NCBI GenBank assembly: GCA_946902875.1
Contig: OX336341.1
Span: 124,001 to 188,000 of the forward strand
From: Nematopogon swammerdamellus
Taxonomy: Eukaryota > Arthropoda > Insecta > Lepidoptera > Adelidae
Length of the DNA: 64,000 bases
Reading direction: 5' to 3'
The notes beneath the pieces were generated by a model. The model did no database searches and was not told where the DNA came from. It worked only from the letters and a program-made list of their open reading frames with translations. Below are positions 32,745 to 42,754 of the stretch, piece by piece. The number at the start of each line of letters is the position of its first letter. Position 1 is the first letter of the stretch. Position numbers and translations under genes: made by a program.

Positions 32745-33345
32745 TCCAAAATGGCGGTTTAACTGCAAAAATATTTGTATCCAAACCACATCTCGTGGGT
32801 CATCCCTATCTAGAGCTTGAAACAGAAAATTGAAAAATATTTTACATTTAATGGTTTGGCACTTGATGCTGTAGTCGGGCGTGTAGAATGATTCGAATAG
32901 ATAGACAGCCCGACGACATTCTCGATCAACTTTCTTTGTTATTTCCTTCGTTTTTCGTAGTCGGGCTTTATAAAATGTTTATTAAATATTTTAAACGAAT
33001 TTATATTGTTAAAAGTTTCACAAAATATTCTTGGGATGGCCGGGGCGACCGGCGCGGCGTGGCGCAGGGTGACGCGCAGAGTGGCGCGGGCGGGGCGGGG
33101 GGCAGGGGTGAGAGTGTGTGCAGCAGGTGTTGTTAGCCTCACCGATTTCTATTGGTTGCATTTCAAAACATCTTACCTGCCGCCCCGCGCCGCCCCCGCG
33201 CGCGCCGCCAGCCTTCCACGTGTTCTGTTCCGTCTATGATTCTTACCTGCAATTAAACAAAAAACTTGTATCAATAAGCTTTAATGATTTATATTCATAA
33301 GTAAAAGTTTAATTAGCAGAGAACTTGGGTCAACTATACGAAGCG
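32745..33345. other. Non-coding stretch with CpG-rich block
   Basis: 33036-33240 is CpG-rich. On the plus strand ATG 33035 opens an Arg/Ala-rich frame up to a GGGGTGAGAG donor-like site. On the minus strand two CAG-GTAAGA donor-like sites occur (near 33175 and 33245). They could be alternative first exons, but composition alone could explain the frame. Confidence 0.3.
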
Positions 33346-33349
33346 CGGA

Positions 33350-33530
33350 AGGATCGTGTCGTGGCGCATGGCGTCGCACTCTCGACACAAACGTCCGAGG
33401 TTCCAATCCAACCGACGCGACGTGTACTGCACCAATGAGGGTCTTCTGATTGCAAAATGTAAGTGTATCTCATGCTGCTTGTCCGTTCGGAGCCGGCGCC
33501 CGCGCACGCTGTACTATATAGCACAGATCA
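33350..33530 (+). mobile_element. tRNA-derived SINE fragment
   Basis: A pol III A-box-like TGGCGCATGGC (33362-33372) and a B box GGTTCCAATCC (33399-33409) are about 35 bp apart, as in tRNA genes. The following GACGTGTACTGCACCAATG parallels the GTGTGTACTT and GTGTACCTACC after the B boxes at 39.1 and 55.2 kb. It does not fold as a complete tRNA. Confidence 0.65.
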
Positions 33531-34100
33531 TAATGAAACATTATTTCCAGCTCACCCACTCCGATAGTTTTCTATTGTTTGATGGCAACTGACACGGTTG
33601 TTGTTACATCCATACTACGCGGCGGACGAAGTAACTACATATTAAGTAATCTGTGGCGGCGGTGGCGGTATCAATCTTAGTATAAGGTAAGAAAGGGGAA
33701 CCTACAGGGCCAATGTCATGTATAGCGGAGTTTGCTTGAGCCACAGAACAGCGATCGGCCGCCGCGTTGTTATGTGCCACTGAATTGGAATAGGCTAAGA
33801 AGTGAATTAGCGGTCGCATAATACGGGAACCATGTCATGTCACCAGCGAACGCTTTCTGTTGCATCCGATAGGCTGGTTTCTGCCTCAGTCTCTCAACTA
33901 ATTTGAGCATAATATATATTCACGCATTGTTTTCACTAAACAATCACACAAAATTGGACGATCTCCTAGCGCTGTTACGTCTCAGTTATCGAGAAAACTT
34001 ATCAATTTTCATAAATTAATTTAACATAATGTGTGTAGGTATATGAGTTATTAATTGTATAACTGGGGAAGTAGGTATAATATTTATCGCAACGAGTAAT
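33531..34100. other. Non-coding stretch without recognised genes
   Basis: Mixed, mostly AT-rich; no gene or repeat assigned. LINE coding similarity begins near 34105. Confidence 0.5.
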
Positions 34101-34104
34101 ACTT

Positions 34105-36600
34105 GCCTTGTCAAGGATGACACCCGTTCCCGCAAACTTCTATCTATTACTAGATCTCTCTTAATATACACATTCTTCCCCTTCAGCCCACTTACCATGT
34201 GCGGGATTCTCACACGCTCCTCGATCTTATTCTTACGTCACGCAACGATTTAGTTTCTCACCACGGTCAATTTACCGCTCCTGTTTTCTCTAACCACGAC
34301 CTTATTTTTCTCTCATACAAAATGAAGCCTCCTAAGCAAAAAACCAAAGTCCACCTTCAGCGTAGTTTTGTCAAAATGGATGTTGACGCGCTGAGAGCAG
34401 ATGCTAATTCCATTGACTGGTCTCTTTTACTTAATTCAGACTGTGTTGATTCTAAAGTACAGATCATGTCTACCGAGTTGACTGCTCTGTATGACAAACA
34501 TGCTCCAATACATGCAGTACGCATCAAGCGTACCCCAGCTCCATGGCTGAACGACGGGATCCGCAGTATGATGGCTCGTCGGGATGCCTTGAAGCGAAGG
34601 CACAAATGCCAACAGACGGAAGAAAACTGGGAAAAATACAAAGCTGCGCGAAATCGGTGTAATCAGATGTGTAGAAATGCAAAAGGCCGCCATATCAATG
34701 AGTCAATTGAAAATTGTTCTCCACATAATATGTGGAAGTTTCTACACACTCTAGGTGTCGGCAAGTCATCGTCTGAGATTAATCAATTGATTGATCTCGA
34801 TGGCTTAAACCGACATTTCTCCTCTTCTCCTATAGCTATGGACCCATCTGTTAAGGCTCACACACTTAGACAGTTAAATTCAGCCTTAATTTCCGACTCC
34901 GATCTATTTGGTTTCACCAGAGTCACTGACTGTGAAATAAAACATATTATTCTCTCTATTAAGAGTAAGGCTGTAGGTCCTGATGACATGAGTCGGGAAC
35001 TGTTTTTGCCGATATTAGACAATGTTGTACACATATTCACCCACATAATCAACTATTCGCTAGTGTCGGCAACTTTTCCTGAACTGTGGAAGAAGGCCTA
35101 TATGATACCACTCCCTAAGATCAGTTCCCCCACTCAGTTCAAGGATTATCGTCCTATTTCCATTCTTCCCTTCTTATCTAAAGTACTTGAACGTGTGGTT
35201 CACTCCCAACTTTCCGTGTACCTTTCTACAAACTGTCTCTTAAATCGATATCAATCGGGATTTCGACCATCTCATAGCACAGTCTCTGCACTTGTCAAAA
35301 TAACCGATGATATCCGACATGCAATGGATGATCGCAAACTTACTCTGCTGGTTCTGCTTGATTTCAGCAGTGCTTTTAACACTGTTGATTTCGATATCCT
35401 TCTTGCTATTCTCCGTTCCTTGAATATTTCACAGTCAGTACTCGATTGGTTCTTTTCCTATCTCAGTGGTCGTCGCCAGTGCGTTCGTGTCAACAATGCC
35501 ACATCTAAGTGGTGCGACATCACTGCCGGCGTACCACAAGGCGGTGTGCTCTCTCCATTACTATTTTCCATTTTCATCAACAATATTGTTGTCTCTCTTA
35601 TGTGTTTCTACCATCTATATGCTGACGACTTGCAACTCTACCGTCACTTCCGTCTCGAGGACACTCATACTGCCGTAGCCCTCATGAATATAGACCTTGA
35701 GTCTGTACTCGATTGGGCTGTCCGCTTCGGACTGCTCGTTAATCCTGCTAAGACACAAGTCATAATCATAGGATCACCTAAATTGTTGGCAAAGCTGGAC
35801 AGGGATACTCGCCCCGCTGTTGTTTTCAATGGCATAGCTATCCCCTACAGCAAGTGCGTTAAAAATTTAGGGCTTATGATCGACGAAGCTCTTACATGGA
35901 GTGTGCAGGTTAATGAGGTCAGTCGAAAGGTCTTCGGGAGCATGCACTCTCTCAAGCGTTTGCAAAACTTCATTCCCATTGACACAAAAATTACGCTCGC
36001 TCAATGCCTCTTATTGCCAATTCTAGATTATGCCGATGTGTGTTATCTTGACCTAAATGAGGATCTCCTCAACAAACTCGACCGTATCCTCAACTTGTGC
36101 ATTCGCTATATTTTCGGATTGCGCAAGTATGACCATATATCTGAATATCGAGCTCGCCTTCAGTGGCTCGATGTTCGTGGTCGCAGGAACTCTCACGCCC
36201 TCTCTCTTCTCTTCCGCACACTTAATGATCCTGCTGCTCCCAAATATTTGAGTGAACGGTTTGAATTTCTTTCTTCTCACGGTCTGGCTTTAAGATCTGC
36301 TGACAACTTACTCTTGGCAATACCGGCTCACTCAAGCTCTTTCTACACGGACTCTTTCACAGTACAAACAGCTCGCCTCTGGAATAATCTGCCCGTGCAT
36401 TTACGCTCCTCTACATCTATGAATGTATTTAAGATTAATTTAAACAAACTTCTCCTCTCGTTACCGAAGTAAATGCAATGTATAATATTAGATACATGTC
36501 TTTACTCCCCTTCTCTTACTCTCTTGTTATTCAGTTGGTTGTGTCGCACAACGGTACCACCGATCGATGTACATAATATGTAAGTTTATTAAATACATAT
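34105..36600 (+). mobile_element. 5'-truncated LINE (Daphne/L2/CR1-like) with open RT
   Basis: Coding similarity starts inside the endonuclease near 34105 (LVKDDTRSRKLLSITRSL), shifts frame near 34160, and continues as NIHILPLQPTYHVRDSH into the long frame. A short 3' UTR follows the stop at 36472, with TATTAAAGTATTT near 36610. No tail repeat or target duplication is clear. Confidence 0.85.
34199..36472 (+). CDS. LINE ORF2: end of endonuclease plus complete reverse transcriptase
   Basis: A single 757-codon frame. Residues 1-45 are the end of the apurinic-type endonuclease, with TLLDLILTS and the SNHDLI active-site region. The RT follows: DYRPISILPFLSKVLERVV at about 316, SGFRPSHSTVSAL at about 354, LLDFSSAFNTVDF at about 387 (first catalytic Asp), AGVPQGGVLSPLLFSIFI at about 444 and YADDLQLY at about 474 (catalytic Asp pair). 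After the RT comes the usual C-terminal domain, ending in 'RLWNNLPVHLRSSTSMNVFK'. YADDLQLY and RSLNISQSVLDWFFSYLSGR resemble Daphne/L2-type elements more than Jockey. The frame opens at a GTG after an in-frame stop at 34151, so no true start is present and the first ORF is missing. Not autonomous as it stands. Confidence 0.9.
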   Translation: MRDSHTLLDLILTSRNDLVSHHGQFTAPVFSNHDLIFLSYKMKPPKQKTKVHLQRSFVKMDVDALRADANSIDWSLLLNSDCVDSKVQIMSTELTALYDKHAPIHAVRIKRTPAPWLNDGIRSMMARRDALKRRHKCQQTEENWEKYKAARNRCNQMCRNAKGRHINESIENCSPHNMWKFLHTLGVGKSSSEINQLIDLDGLNRHFSSSPIAMDPSVKAHTLRQLNSALISDSDLFGFTRVTDCEIKHIILSIKSKAVGPDDMSRELFLPILDNVVHIFTHIINYSLVSATFPELWKKAYMIPLPKISSPTQFKDYRPISILPFLSKVLERVVHSQLSVYLSTNCLLNRYQSGFRPSHSTVSALVKITDDIRHAMDDRKLTLLVLLDFSSAFNTVDFDILLAILRSLNISQSVLDWFFSYLSGRRQCVRVNNATSKWCDITAGVPQGGVLSPLLFSIFINNIVVSLMCFYHLYADDLQLYRHFRLEDTHTAVALMNIDLESVLDWAVRFGLLVNPAKTQVIIIGSPKLLAKLDRDTRPAVVFNGIAIPYSKCVKNLGLMIDEALTWSVQVNEVSRKVFGSMHSLKRLQNFIPIDTKITLAQCLLLPILDYADVCYLDLNEDLLNKLDRILNLCIRYIFGLRKYDHISEYRARLQWLDVRGRRNSHALSLLFRTLNDPAAPKYLSERFEFLSSHGLALRSADNLLLAIPAHSSSFYTDSFTVQTARLWNNLPVHLRSSTSMNVFKINLNKLLLSLPK

Positions 36601-37308
36601 ATATGTTTATTAAAGTATTTATGTGGTATTCGTATGTAGTTTATAATACATATTTCTTTACAGTCTTAACACATTGCCACAAACTATTCTTGTTCGCCTG
36701 CATGTACTTCTCCCACATCCCAAAGGTTAGTTAGAATAGAATGCCTCGCGGCATTAAGCTCGCCTGTTGTACCTAATTTTTATAAATTGGTGTTCAATAA
36801 AGAATATATTATACATATACATAATACTTAGGTATCTATACATATAATAAAATCGTAGAGGTAAGAAAGTCTGTACATTGAATGTATTCGGAAAAAAAAT
36901 TAACCAGGGTGGCTTAAAATGAGATACTGACATGTTAGAACAGTTTTTAAAATTTTTGTTTGTTTGTTTGTTTGTTAATTTGTTTGTTTGTTTGTCTGTA
37001 CGCACATCACGCAAAAACCACTGAACGGAATTAGACGAAACTTTGTATAGTGGCAGTTTATATGCCGGGTTAACATAATACGTAAAAAAAAATAACAAAA
37101 ATAAAAAAAAAATTACAATTATAAACATTATTGCGCGTTTAAAATCACGTAGTCCAAAGTACATAATTATATCTTGATAACTGGCAGCAAAGACAATTTG
37201 AATAAAATATTCATTCGAAATTTAAATATAAGTAGATACAACGAAAATGACAGTAATTCTTTTTTATAACTTGAACACAATAGTCTATACATATCTATTC
37301 TTTCTATA
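36601..37308. other. AT-rich stretch with (GTTT)n interspersed repeat at 36838-37110
   Basis: 36838-37110 contains CATATAATAAAATCGTAG, (TTTG)n, GCACATCACGCAAAAACCAC and GGGTTAACATAATACG, a copy of the repeat seen at 5.4 kb and 37.3 kb. The rest is AT-rich. Confidence 0.5.
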
Positions 37309-37430
37309 CATATCATAAAATCGTAAATGCAAAAATGTCTATTTGTACGCGCATCTCGCAAAAACAACGGAACGGAATTTGAGGAAACTTTTTATAGTGA
37401 CAGTGTATATCCCGGATGAACATAATAATT
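37308..37430 (+). mobile_element. Second '(CATATAATAAAATCG)' interspersed repeat start
   Basis: CATATCATAAAATCGTAAAT through CGCATCTCGCAAAAACAACG to CCCGGATGAACATAATAA parallels 36838-37080 closely. It may be the 5' part of the Helitron-like element whose repeats begin near 37620. Confidence 0.5.
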
Positions 37431-37619
37431 AAAAATTATAATAAAAATCACGTAATCCAAAGTAAAGGTAAAAAACAATTTTAAATGTCATGTTGACAAC
37501 GGAGAACTGTCATCTCGACGTGAGCTGGCCGGTGACAAATTGTTTGATAAATAAAAATAATAATTGAAAGTCGAAGTTATGTCGCTGTCATTGGTGCAAA
37601 AAAAAATTATATATCTGTT

Positions 37620-39020
37620 GCCCGCGGCTTCGCTCGCATGAAATTCGTATTTAAAAAAAAGAAAGTAAGTAACTAAAGGCGGGCCCGAAGGCGGATCTGC
37701 GCTCACGTAAACGATATTCTTTCTCGATGAAAGTAACTAAGAGCGAGGCGGAAGGCGGAGCTGAGTTCAGGAAGAAGAAAAACATTCTTGAAGAAAGTAA
37801 GTAACTAAGGGCGAGGCCGAAGGCCGAGCTCTATTCTGGAAGACCATAAACCTTCTCGAAGAAAGTAAGTAACTATGGGCGAGGCCGCAGGCCGAGCTGC
37901 GTTCAGGAAGAAGCTAAACCATCTTGAAGAAAGTAAGTAACTAAGGCGAGGCCGAAGGCCGAGCTACGTTCGGATAATTGAAAAACCATCTCGAAGAAAG
38001 TAAGTAACTAAGGGCGAGGCCGAAGGCCGAGCTGCGTTCAGGAAGAAGCTAAACCATCTTGAAGAAAGTAAGCAACTAAGGCGAGGCCGAAGGCCGAGCT
38101 GCGTTCAGGAAGAAGCTAAACCATCTCGAATAAAGTTAATTAATATTAAGATTGAGTTAATTTAATTTAAATTTTATTATAAAGTCCACGCTTCTAACGG
38201 CAAATATACCATGCATCCTAGAACCTCGCGGTTATTCCCGGCTGGATGGCAAGAGGCCCGATGCTATCACCTTAGTGTCATGGACTAAGGGTAGTTCTTT
38301 GATGTGGGACGCCACTTTTGTTCTCACATTGGCTCCAAGTCACGTTAGGACATCTTCAAGAGCGGCTGGCGCGGCCGAGGCTGGGGCGGAGAGCCTCAAA
38401 CGCAGCAAATATAGAAATATAATTCAAGATTTCGAATTTGTTGCGTTTGCGGTTGAAACCCTCGGTCCGTGGAGCAGTGAAGCCAAAAGAGGCTTGGGCC
38501 TCTGCTGGTTGACGCAACTGGTGTCCCGCCATCAAGGGCTTATGTACTTCATTCAGAGGGTAAGCCTTGCCATCCTGCGGGGTAATGCCGCAAGTGCTCT
38601 AAGAACATTTGAAAATGCCCGTTTTGATAGTTATTTTAATGTTTGTTAGGTAGGTTTAATTCTTTAGTTTTTAATATTACTTTTTTATTTTTATGAAATA
38701 AATAGATTGAGTAAACGATATTATATTCTATCGAAGAAAGGAAGTCTGTAAGGGCGAGGCCCGAAGGCGGAAGAGGGTTTTTGGTTTACCTGAACGCAGC
38801 TCGGCCTTCGGCCTCGCACTTAGTTCCTTCCTTTCTTCCAGAAGGTTTATCGTCTTCCTGAACGCAGCTCGGCCTTCGGCCTCGCCCTTACTTACTTCCT
38901 TTATTTGAGAAAGGTTTATCGTTTACCTGAAAGCAGCTCGGCCTTCGGCCTCGCCCTTAGTTACTTACATTCTTCTTTGGAATACGAATTTCACGCGAGC
39001 GGAGCCGCGGGCTCAGCTAG
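37620..39020. mobile_element. Helitron-like or foldback element with 68-bp repeat arms in opposite orientation
   Basis: The left arm (37620 to about 38130) begins CCCGCGGCTTCGCTCGCATG and holds about seven 68-bp units reading GGCGAGGCCGAAGGCCGAGC. The right arm (about 38740-39000) holds three to four units in the opposite sense (GCAGCTCGGCCTTCGGCCTC). It ends ACGCGAGCGGAGCCGCGGGC, with a 5-bp-stem hairpin GAGCC-GCG-GGCTC at 39002-39014 and CTAG at 39017-39020 followed by T. The unit is the same as in 28.24-29.72 kb. Between the arms lies a LINE fragment. Either two Helitron-like copies face each other, or this is one foldback element with tandem-repeat arms. Confidence 0.6.
38216..38649 (+). 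pseudogene. LINE C-terminal domain fragment (restriction-like endonuclease type)
   Basis: A frame open from about 38221 to the TAG at 38647 reads EPRGYSRLDGKRPDAITL, VSWTKGSSLMWDATFVLTLA and ends FIQRVSLAILRGNAASALRT. This is the well-known 'KRPDG.TL.PW..G..L.WDATC.DTLA.SH ... ETLGPW ... QRIS.AIQRGNA' ending of a class of insect LINE proteins. The RPD...WD pattern may be the PD-(D/E)xK nuclease core. The AATAAATAG after the stop may be a polyadenylation signal. It sits exactly between the two repeat arms of the 37.6-39.0 kb element. Confidence 0.8.
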
Positions 39021-39039
39021 TAGTTAAATAAATGTGATG

Positions 39040-39200
39040 AAGGAATGAATTAACGGCGGGTGACCTCTCTTGCGAGAGGTCAGAGGTTCGAATCCGTTCG
39101 GTGTGTACTTTGATGAGTTGAGTTTTTTCTTACGTAAAAAGGTACGTCGGAACTGGTGTAAAAATATAGGTCCCTTCCCTTGCCCCTTACTAGGTGGTAG
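39040..39200 (+). mobile_element. tRNA-derived SINE fragment
   Basis: B box GGTTCGAATCC at 39085-39095 lies after AACGGCGGGTGACCTC, with the AGAGGTCAGAGGTTCG spacing of a tRNA T-arm region. The A box is weak. A related copy is at 55.14-55.25 kb. Confidence 0.6.
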
Positions 39201-39203
39201 CTT

Positions 39204-39243
39204 CAATCCAGTCGGCTACAATTGATTGTAGCCGACTGGATTG
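39204..39243. repeat. Perfect 19-bp hairpin with 2-nt loop
   Basis: CAATCCAGTCGGCTACAAT (39204-39222), loop TG, inverted copy 39225-39243. The outer GGTGGTA / TACCACC sequences also pair after a small bulge, so the inverted repeat covers about 27 bp per arm. Confidence 0.9.
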
Positions 39244-39398
39244 GTACCACCGTAATGGATGTAAGAAGGCCGCATAGCAGTCTTGGCTGGGATTTCCTCT
39301 AGGCCAGTATCGCCAGCTATAGGCAACTACCTTCTCGGAGGTGTTATTGGTTTTGGCCCCTCTGAATCAGACACTGATCTCGGATTACATTAAAAAAA
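39225..39398 (+). repeat. Dispersed repeat ending 'GGATTACATTAAAAA' (copy 1)
   Basis: GGTACCACCGT, CTACCTTCTCGGAGGTG and CGGATTACATTAAAAAAA occur in the same order at 52505-52700. The A-rich 3' end points to a LINE/SINE 3' part. No ORF. Confidence 0.65.
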
Positions 39399-40011
39399 AA
39401 TTAAATAATTTATTTTATTATCTATAGACAAATCAATAAGATAAAATTAAGCACTCATAATTAACGAGTTTTAATTGGTTGTACACAATTTTTATTTATA
39501 TTATGTATATTATTGGCCTGTAAAATGCAGATATTTGCTTAGTACTGTCCGTGTGACTAATAAAATATCGATAACTAACTATTTTTGCACATCATTAGCT
39601 AGAGCGAAAGGTCAGCGAAAACGAGTGAGCATTTGAAATCTTAAATAATTATTTTAAAATGTAAATGATTGGTCCAGACTTGTCTTACCAGCTGTGGGGT
39701 AGAGCGTGATTCCTCCATTGTTGCACAATATGATCGAACAAGACGATATTTCACCAACATGTCCCGACACGAGAGCGCCACGAGAGGCCGCTTGCTTGCT
39801 GCTGCCGGTGCCGGGCGGGCGAATGAAGTTCGTCTATACTCATTGTGAGTATAAGACGGCGACAAGCGCCCTGTACTTATACGGCCGGTAAGGAATTTCT
39901 AGCCTATCCCAATTTAGTGATAACATGTGCTCTGTGGCATGAGCGGATGCCATCGAGCTTTGGAAACCGCATGCATGCCCGACGCGGCTGCTTATTGCCT
40001 AGTGACTATAG

Positions 40012-40054
40012 TGCGTGCGTGCGTGCGTGCGTGCGTGCGTGTGTGTGTGTGTGC

Positions 40055-40112
<58 letters not shown>
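40012..40112. repeat. (GTGC)n-(GT)n microsatellite
   Basis: About 30 bp of GTGC units followed by about 60 bp of (GT)n. Confidence 0.97.
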
Positions 40113-40115
<3 letters not shown>

Positions 40116-41405
40116 GTGAAACTTCATCAGTACTATGTGAGCGCCTGCCATTCACTTTTATTAAACATGTGTAGGTATAGCTAAGTGTTGACCGCAGCAG
40201 ACTGAAGTATGGAACAACAACATATGTAGGTACATAGAGCGATTCTATCTAGTACACAGTGTCAAGGTACAGCGCGGAGGGAGGTGGGCAGGGGGGAGAG
40301 GGGAGGTTCTCAGCTTTATAGTGCACAGACTTCGCCTCGGCTCTCCGTCTGGGTCTAGACGAATTTTATGGACTAACGCTAGAAGTTAGGTTGTAACTTT
40401 AATGTTGCCAATCGTCTGCGCAGCAAGCGCTGTTATATACTAATATACATACATACATACATACATACTATAATATAGTGCATGTATTATGATTGTAGAT
40501 AAGCGGGAATGGTTTGAACATTATTTATAGCACAGAGCAAAAATGTGATATCGGTATAACTACCCAGACGAATGAATCTATAAAGTATTTGATAACTCAT
40601 TCCGCATTTCCAACAAAAAGCTCTTATAAAAGTCAATGTCCACAACGAAAAGTTTGAAGGGATTAAGTGCTCGAGGCGAGCGCCCCCGCCTCCGCGCGCC
40701 GCCGCCGGTCACACTCGCACTTCTCCAATTGAAACATTCTTCTGACTGAGTCGATAAAAGGGTAAAAGGAATCGCCCGCACAAATTTATTCAGGACGCGC
40801 CGCAACACTTGCGCCAGTGCTGCCTAGCGGAGCGGGACCGAGTGCAGCGCGCGGCGGCACCGAGCGCGCGGCCGGGCGGGCCGCCCGCACCGCCCCGCCG
40901 CCGCGCGCCACCCGCTCGACCATTTGTCATGCACTTGATGACTTTCTCATGGATCCTATCATCAGAACTTGACCAAATGTATATTTGTTTTCTATTTAAA
41001 TTTTCTTCAGGTGATCAACAGTCTAAGGACACAAGATACTTTGAAAAATAAAATAGTTTTACAGAACACAAACTAGTTATAAATGGCCCTTAAGTTTAAA
41101 TAGATACGTTTTCTTAGAGGCAACCTCACGCCACACGACCATAAAATGAACCGATCACCTCGCTCTTGTGAATCGGCACAAGGAAAACCTCTTTGCATTT
41201 GAGTGGAAAGAGTAAGTAAGTAAAGAGAACTTTCAACATAACAGAATTTTTTTTTTATTGACAACATTTTAAAAACCATTGCTTTATTATAGGTATATAA
41301 CGCAATAATTAGCAAGTATTAAAACAAAATCAACTACTTTGGAAAACCCTTTAAAAGGGATTACACATACATTATTAACGTTCAAACCTAAAATTATTCG
41401 GTATA
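40113..41405. other. Non-coding stretch; (CATA)n at about 40447-40467, CpG island at about 40680-40920
   Basis: The GC-rich block contains GGCCGGGCGGGCCGCCCGCA. Frames there are Arg/Ala/Pro-rich and follow composition. No supported gene. Confidence 0.45.
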
Positions 41406-41409
41406 GATT

Positions 41410-41985
41410 TCTTAAAAAATAAGCCGTCCAGTGCGAGTGGAACTCGCGTGGAGAGGGTTGCATGTCATTGCGTTTTCCGTGTGAACCCAGGTGGAGAAGC
41501 TAGGCGGAGCTCGGACCCGGACAGAACTTTATTACATACGATGCCCTGTAAACTATGAGATTGGGGGAGGCCCTATATTCCTTATTTTTTTTATTTTAAT
41601 TTGGTCTCAGTAGTTTCGGAGATAAGGGATAACCCCGCCTGTTTGCTTGACTATTATATTTTCTTACTATGCATTTTTAAATAATAAAAATTGCTTTACA
41701 TACCGTTATATATTTGTATTTCTTTTAACGAGTCCTTTCCATTCATTAATTTCCTTTCCATTAATATGTCCCCTAAAATAAGTTTATTTCATACATTCAT
41801 TTACGCTATTTCGTGGTTAGGTCATCAAATTCTATATAATATGTACCAAATTACAACTTTTATCGTTCAGTAAATTCGGAGAAAATAAGCTGTGACAGAC
41901 AGACAGACAGAGAGACACTCGAGTGGTCTTGTATAACGGTTTAATTTTTTTCTCTTTTAAGGTACGGAACCCTAAAAAAAGACTT
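41410..41985 (+). mobile_element. GGGTTCCGTA-type element, diverged copy
   Basis: It starts near AAGCCGTCCAGTGCGAGTGG, contains ACAGACAGACAGACAG at about 41897, and ends GGTACGGAACCCTAAAAAAA. Layout and both ends correspond to the copy at 5.53-6.21 kb. Confidence 0.6.
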
Positions 41986-42389
41986 TTTCCTTTCACGGTG
42001 TTCCCCTGACCGGCAACAGCTGATCGATAGACAGATAGATAGAACAGCCAATATTTAGGTATAAATCGTAATTAAGGAATGGCTTACAAAGATAAGCAGA
42101 TGTGAAAATGTCCAATCAAACTTTTATGGGTTTCTGGGGAAGGTGCTTTAAAGGGACATACGATCTCATACGAGAGTGATGCCGCCTCCGCTCCGGCCGG
42201 GGGCGCGGGGTAGGGGGCGCGGGGGCGCGCGGTGCGGAGGCGGCGGCGGAGGAGACGTTGCCACGTTACCGCGAGTGACGTTAAACTGACGCGAACAGGA
42301 TGCGCCCGTCTGAACTCTGAATATCCCCCACACTGCTGTTTGTATTCCGAGCTTCATTTTAACTCCGCGCACCTCCGTTACACTACGCC

Positions 42390-42535
42390 TCCCGCCGCGC
42401 CGAGCTACGCCGCGCCGAGCTCCACCGCGCCGAGCTCCGCCGCGCCGAGCTCCGCCGCGCCGAGCTGCGCCGCAGCTCCCCCGCGCCGAGCTGCGCCGCA
42501 GCTCCCCCGCGCCGAGCTGCGCCGCGCCGATCTAC
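42390..42535. repeat. 15-bp GC-rich minisatellite (GCCGCGCCGAGCTCC)
   Basis: About ten units, with a longer variant GCCGCAGCTCCCCCGCGCCG. It lies at the edge of a CpG-rich block (42180-42560). The frame through it encodes an Ala/Pro/Ser repeat, which I treat as a by-product. Confidence 0.9.
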
Positions 42536-42754
42536 GCCGGTCCGGTTCACCGTCGAGCCGAGGCGAGGCGAACCCTTGCATGTTTAAATAGTGTTGGTCA
42601 CTATTTGCTCCAGCTACTGAAAACTCGGTCTTACTGAAAAACTCCTCCAACTTTTCCAACTTTCAGATAGAGGACTATAATCAGACTTATTACTTATATT
42701 CGACTCTAGTGCACCGTGAAGTTTTGAAACAAGATGTGGATGTATTTAGCTTTT

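Noticed and set aside
33006..33239. MAGATG-type frame at 33035 as a first coding exon
   Set aside because: The donor-like GGGGTGAGAG is plausible, but the peptide is simple Arg/Ala/Gly and the opposite strand also shows donor-like sites; not enough to call.
39081..39099. tRNA gene near the B box GGTTCGAATCC
   Set aside because: No complete cloverleaf or good A box can be drawn. With related copies at 33.4 and 55.2 kb it fits a SINE.
42405..42659. Ala/Gly-rich minus-strand frame
   Set aside because: It reads through the 15-bp GC-rich minisatellite, whose period is a multiple of three and keeps the frame open by chance.
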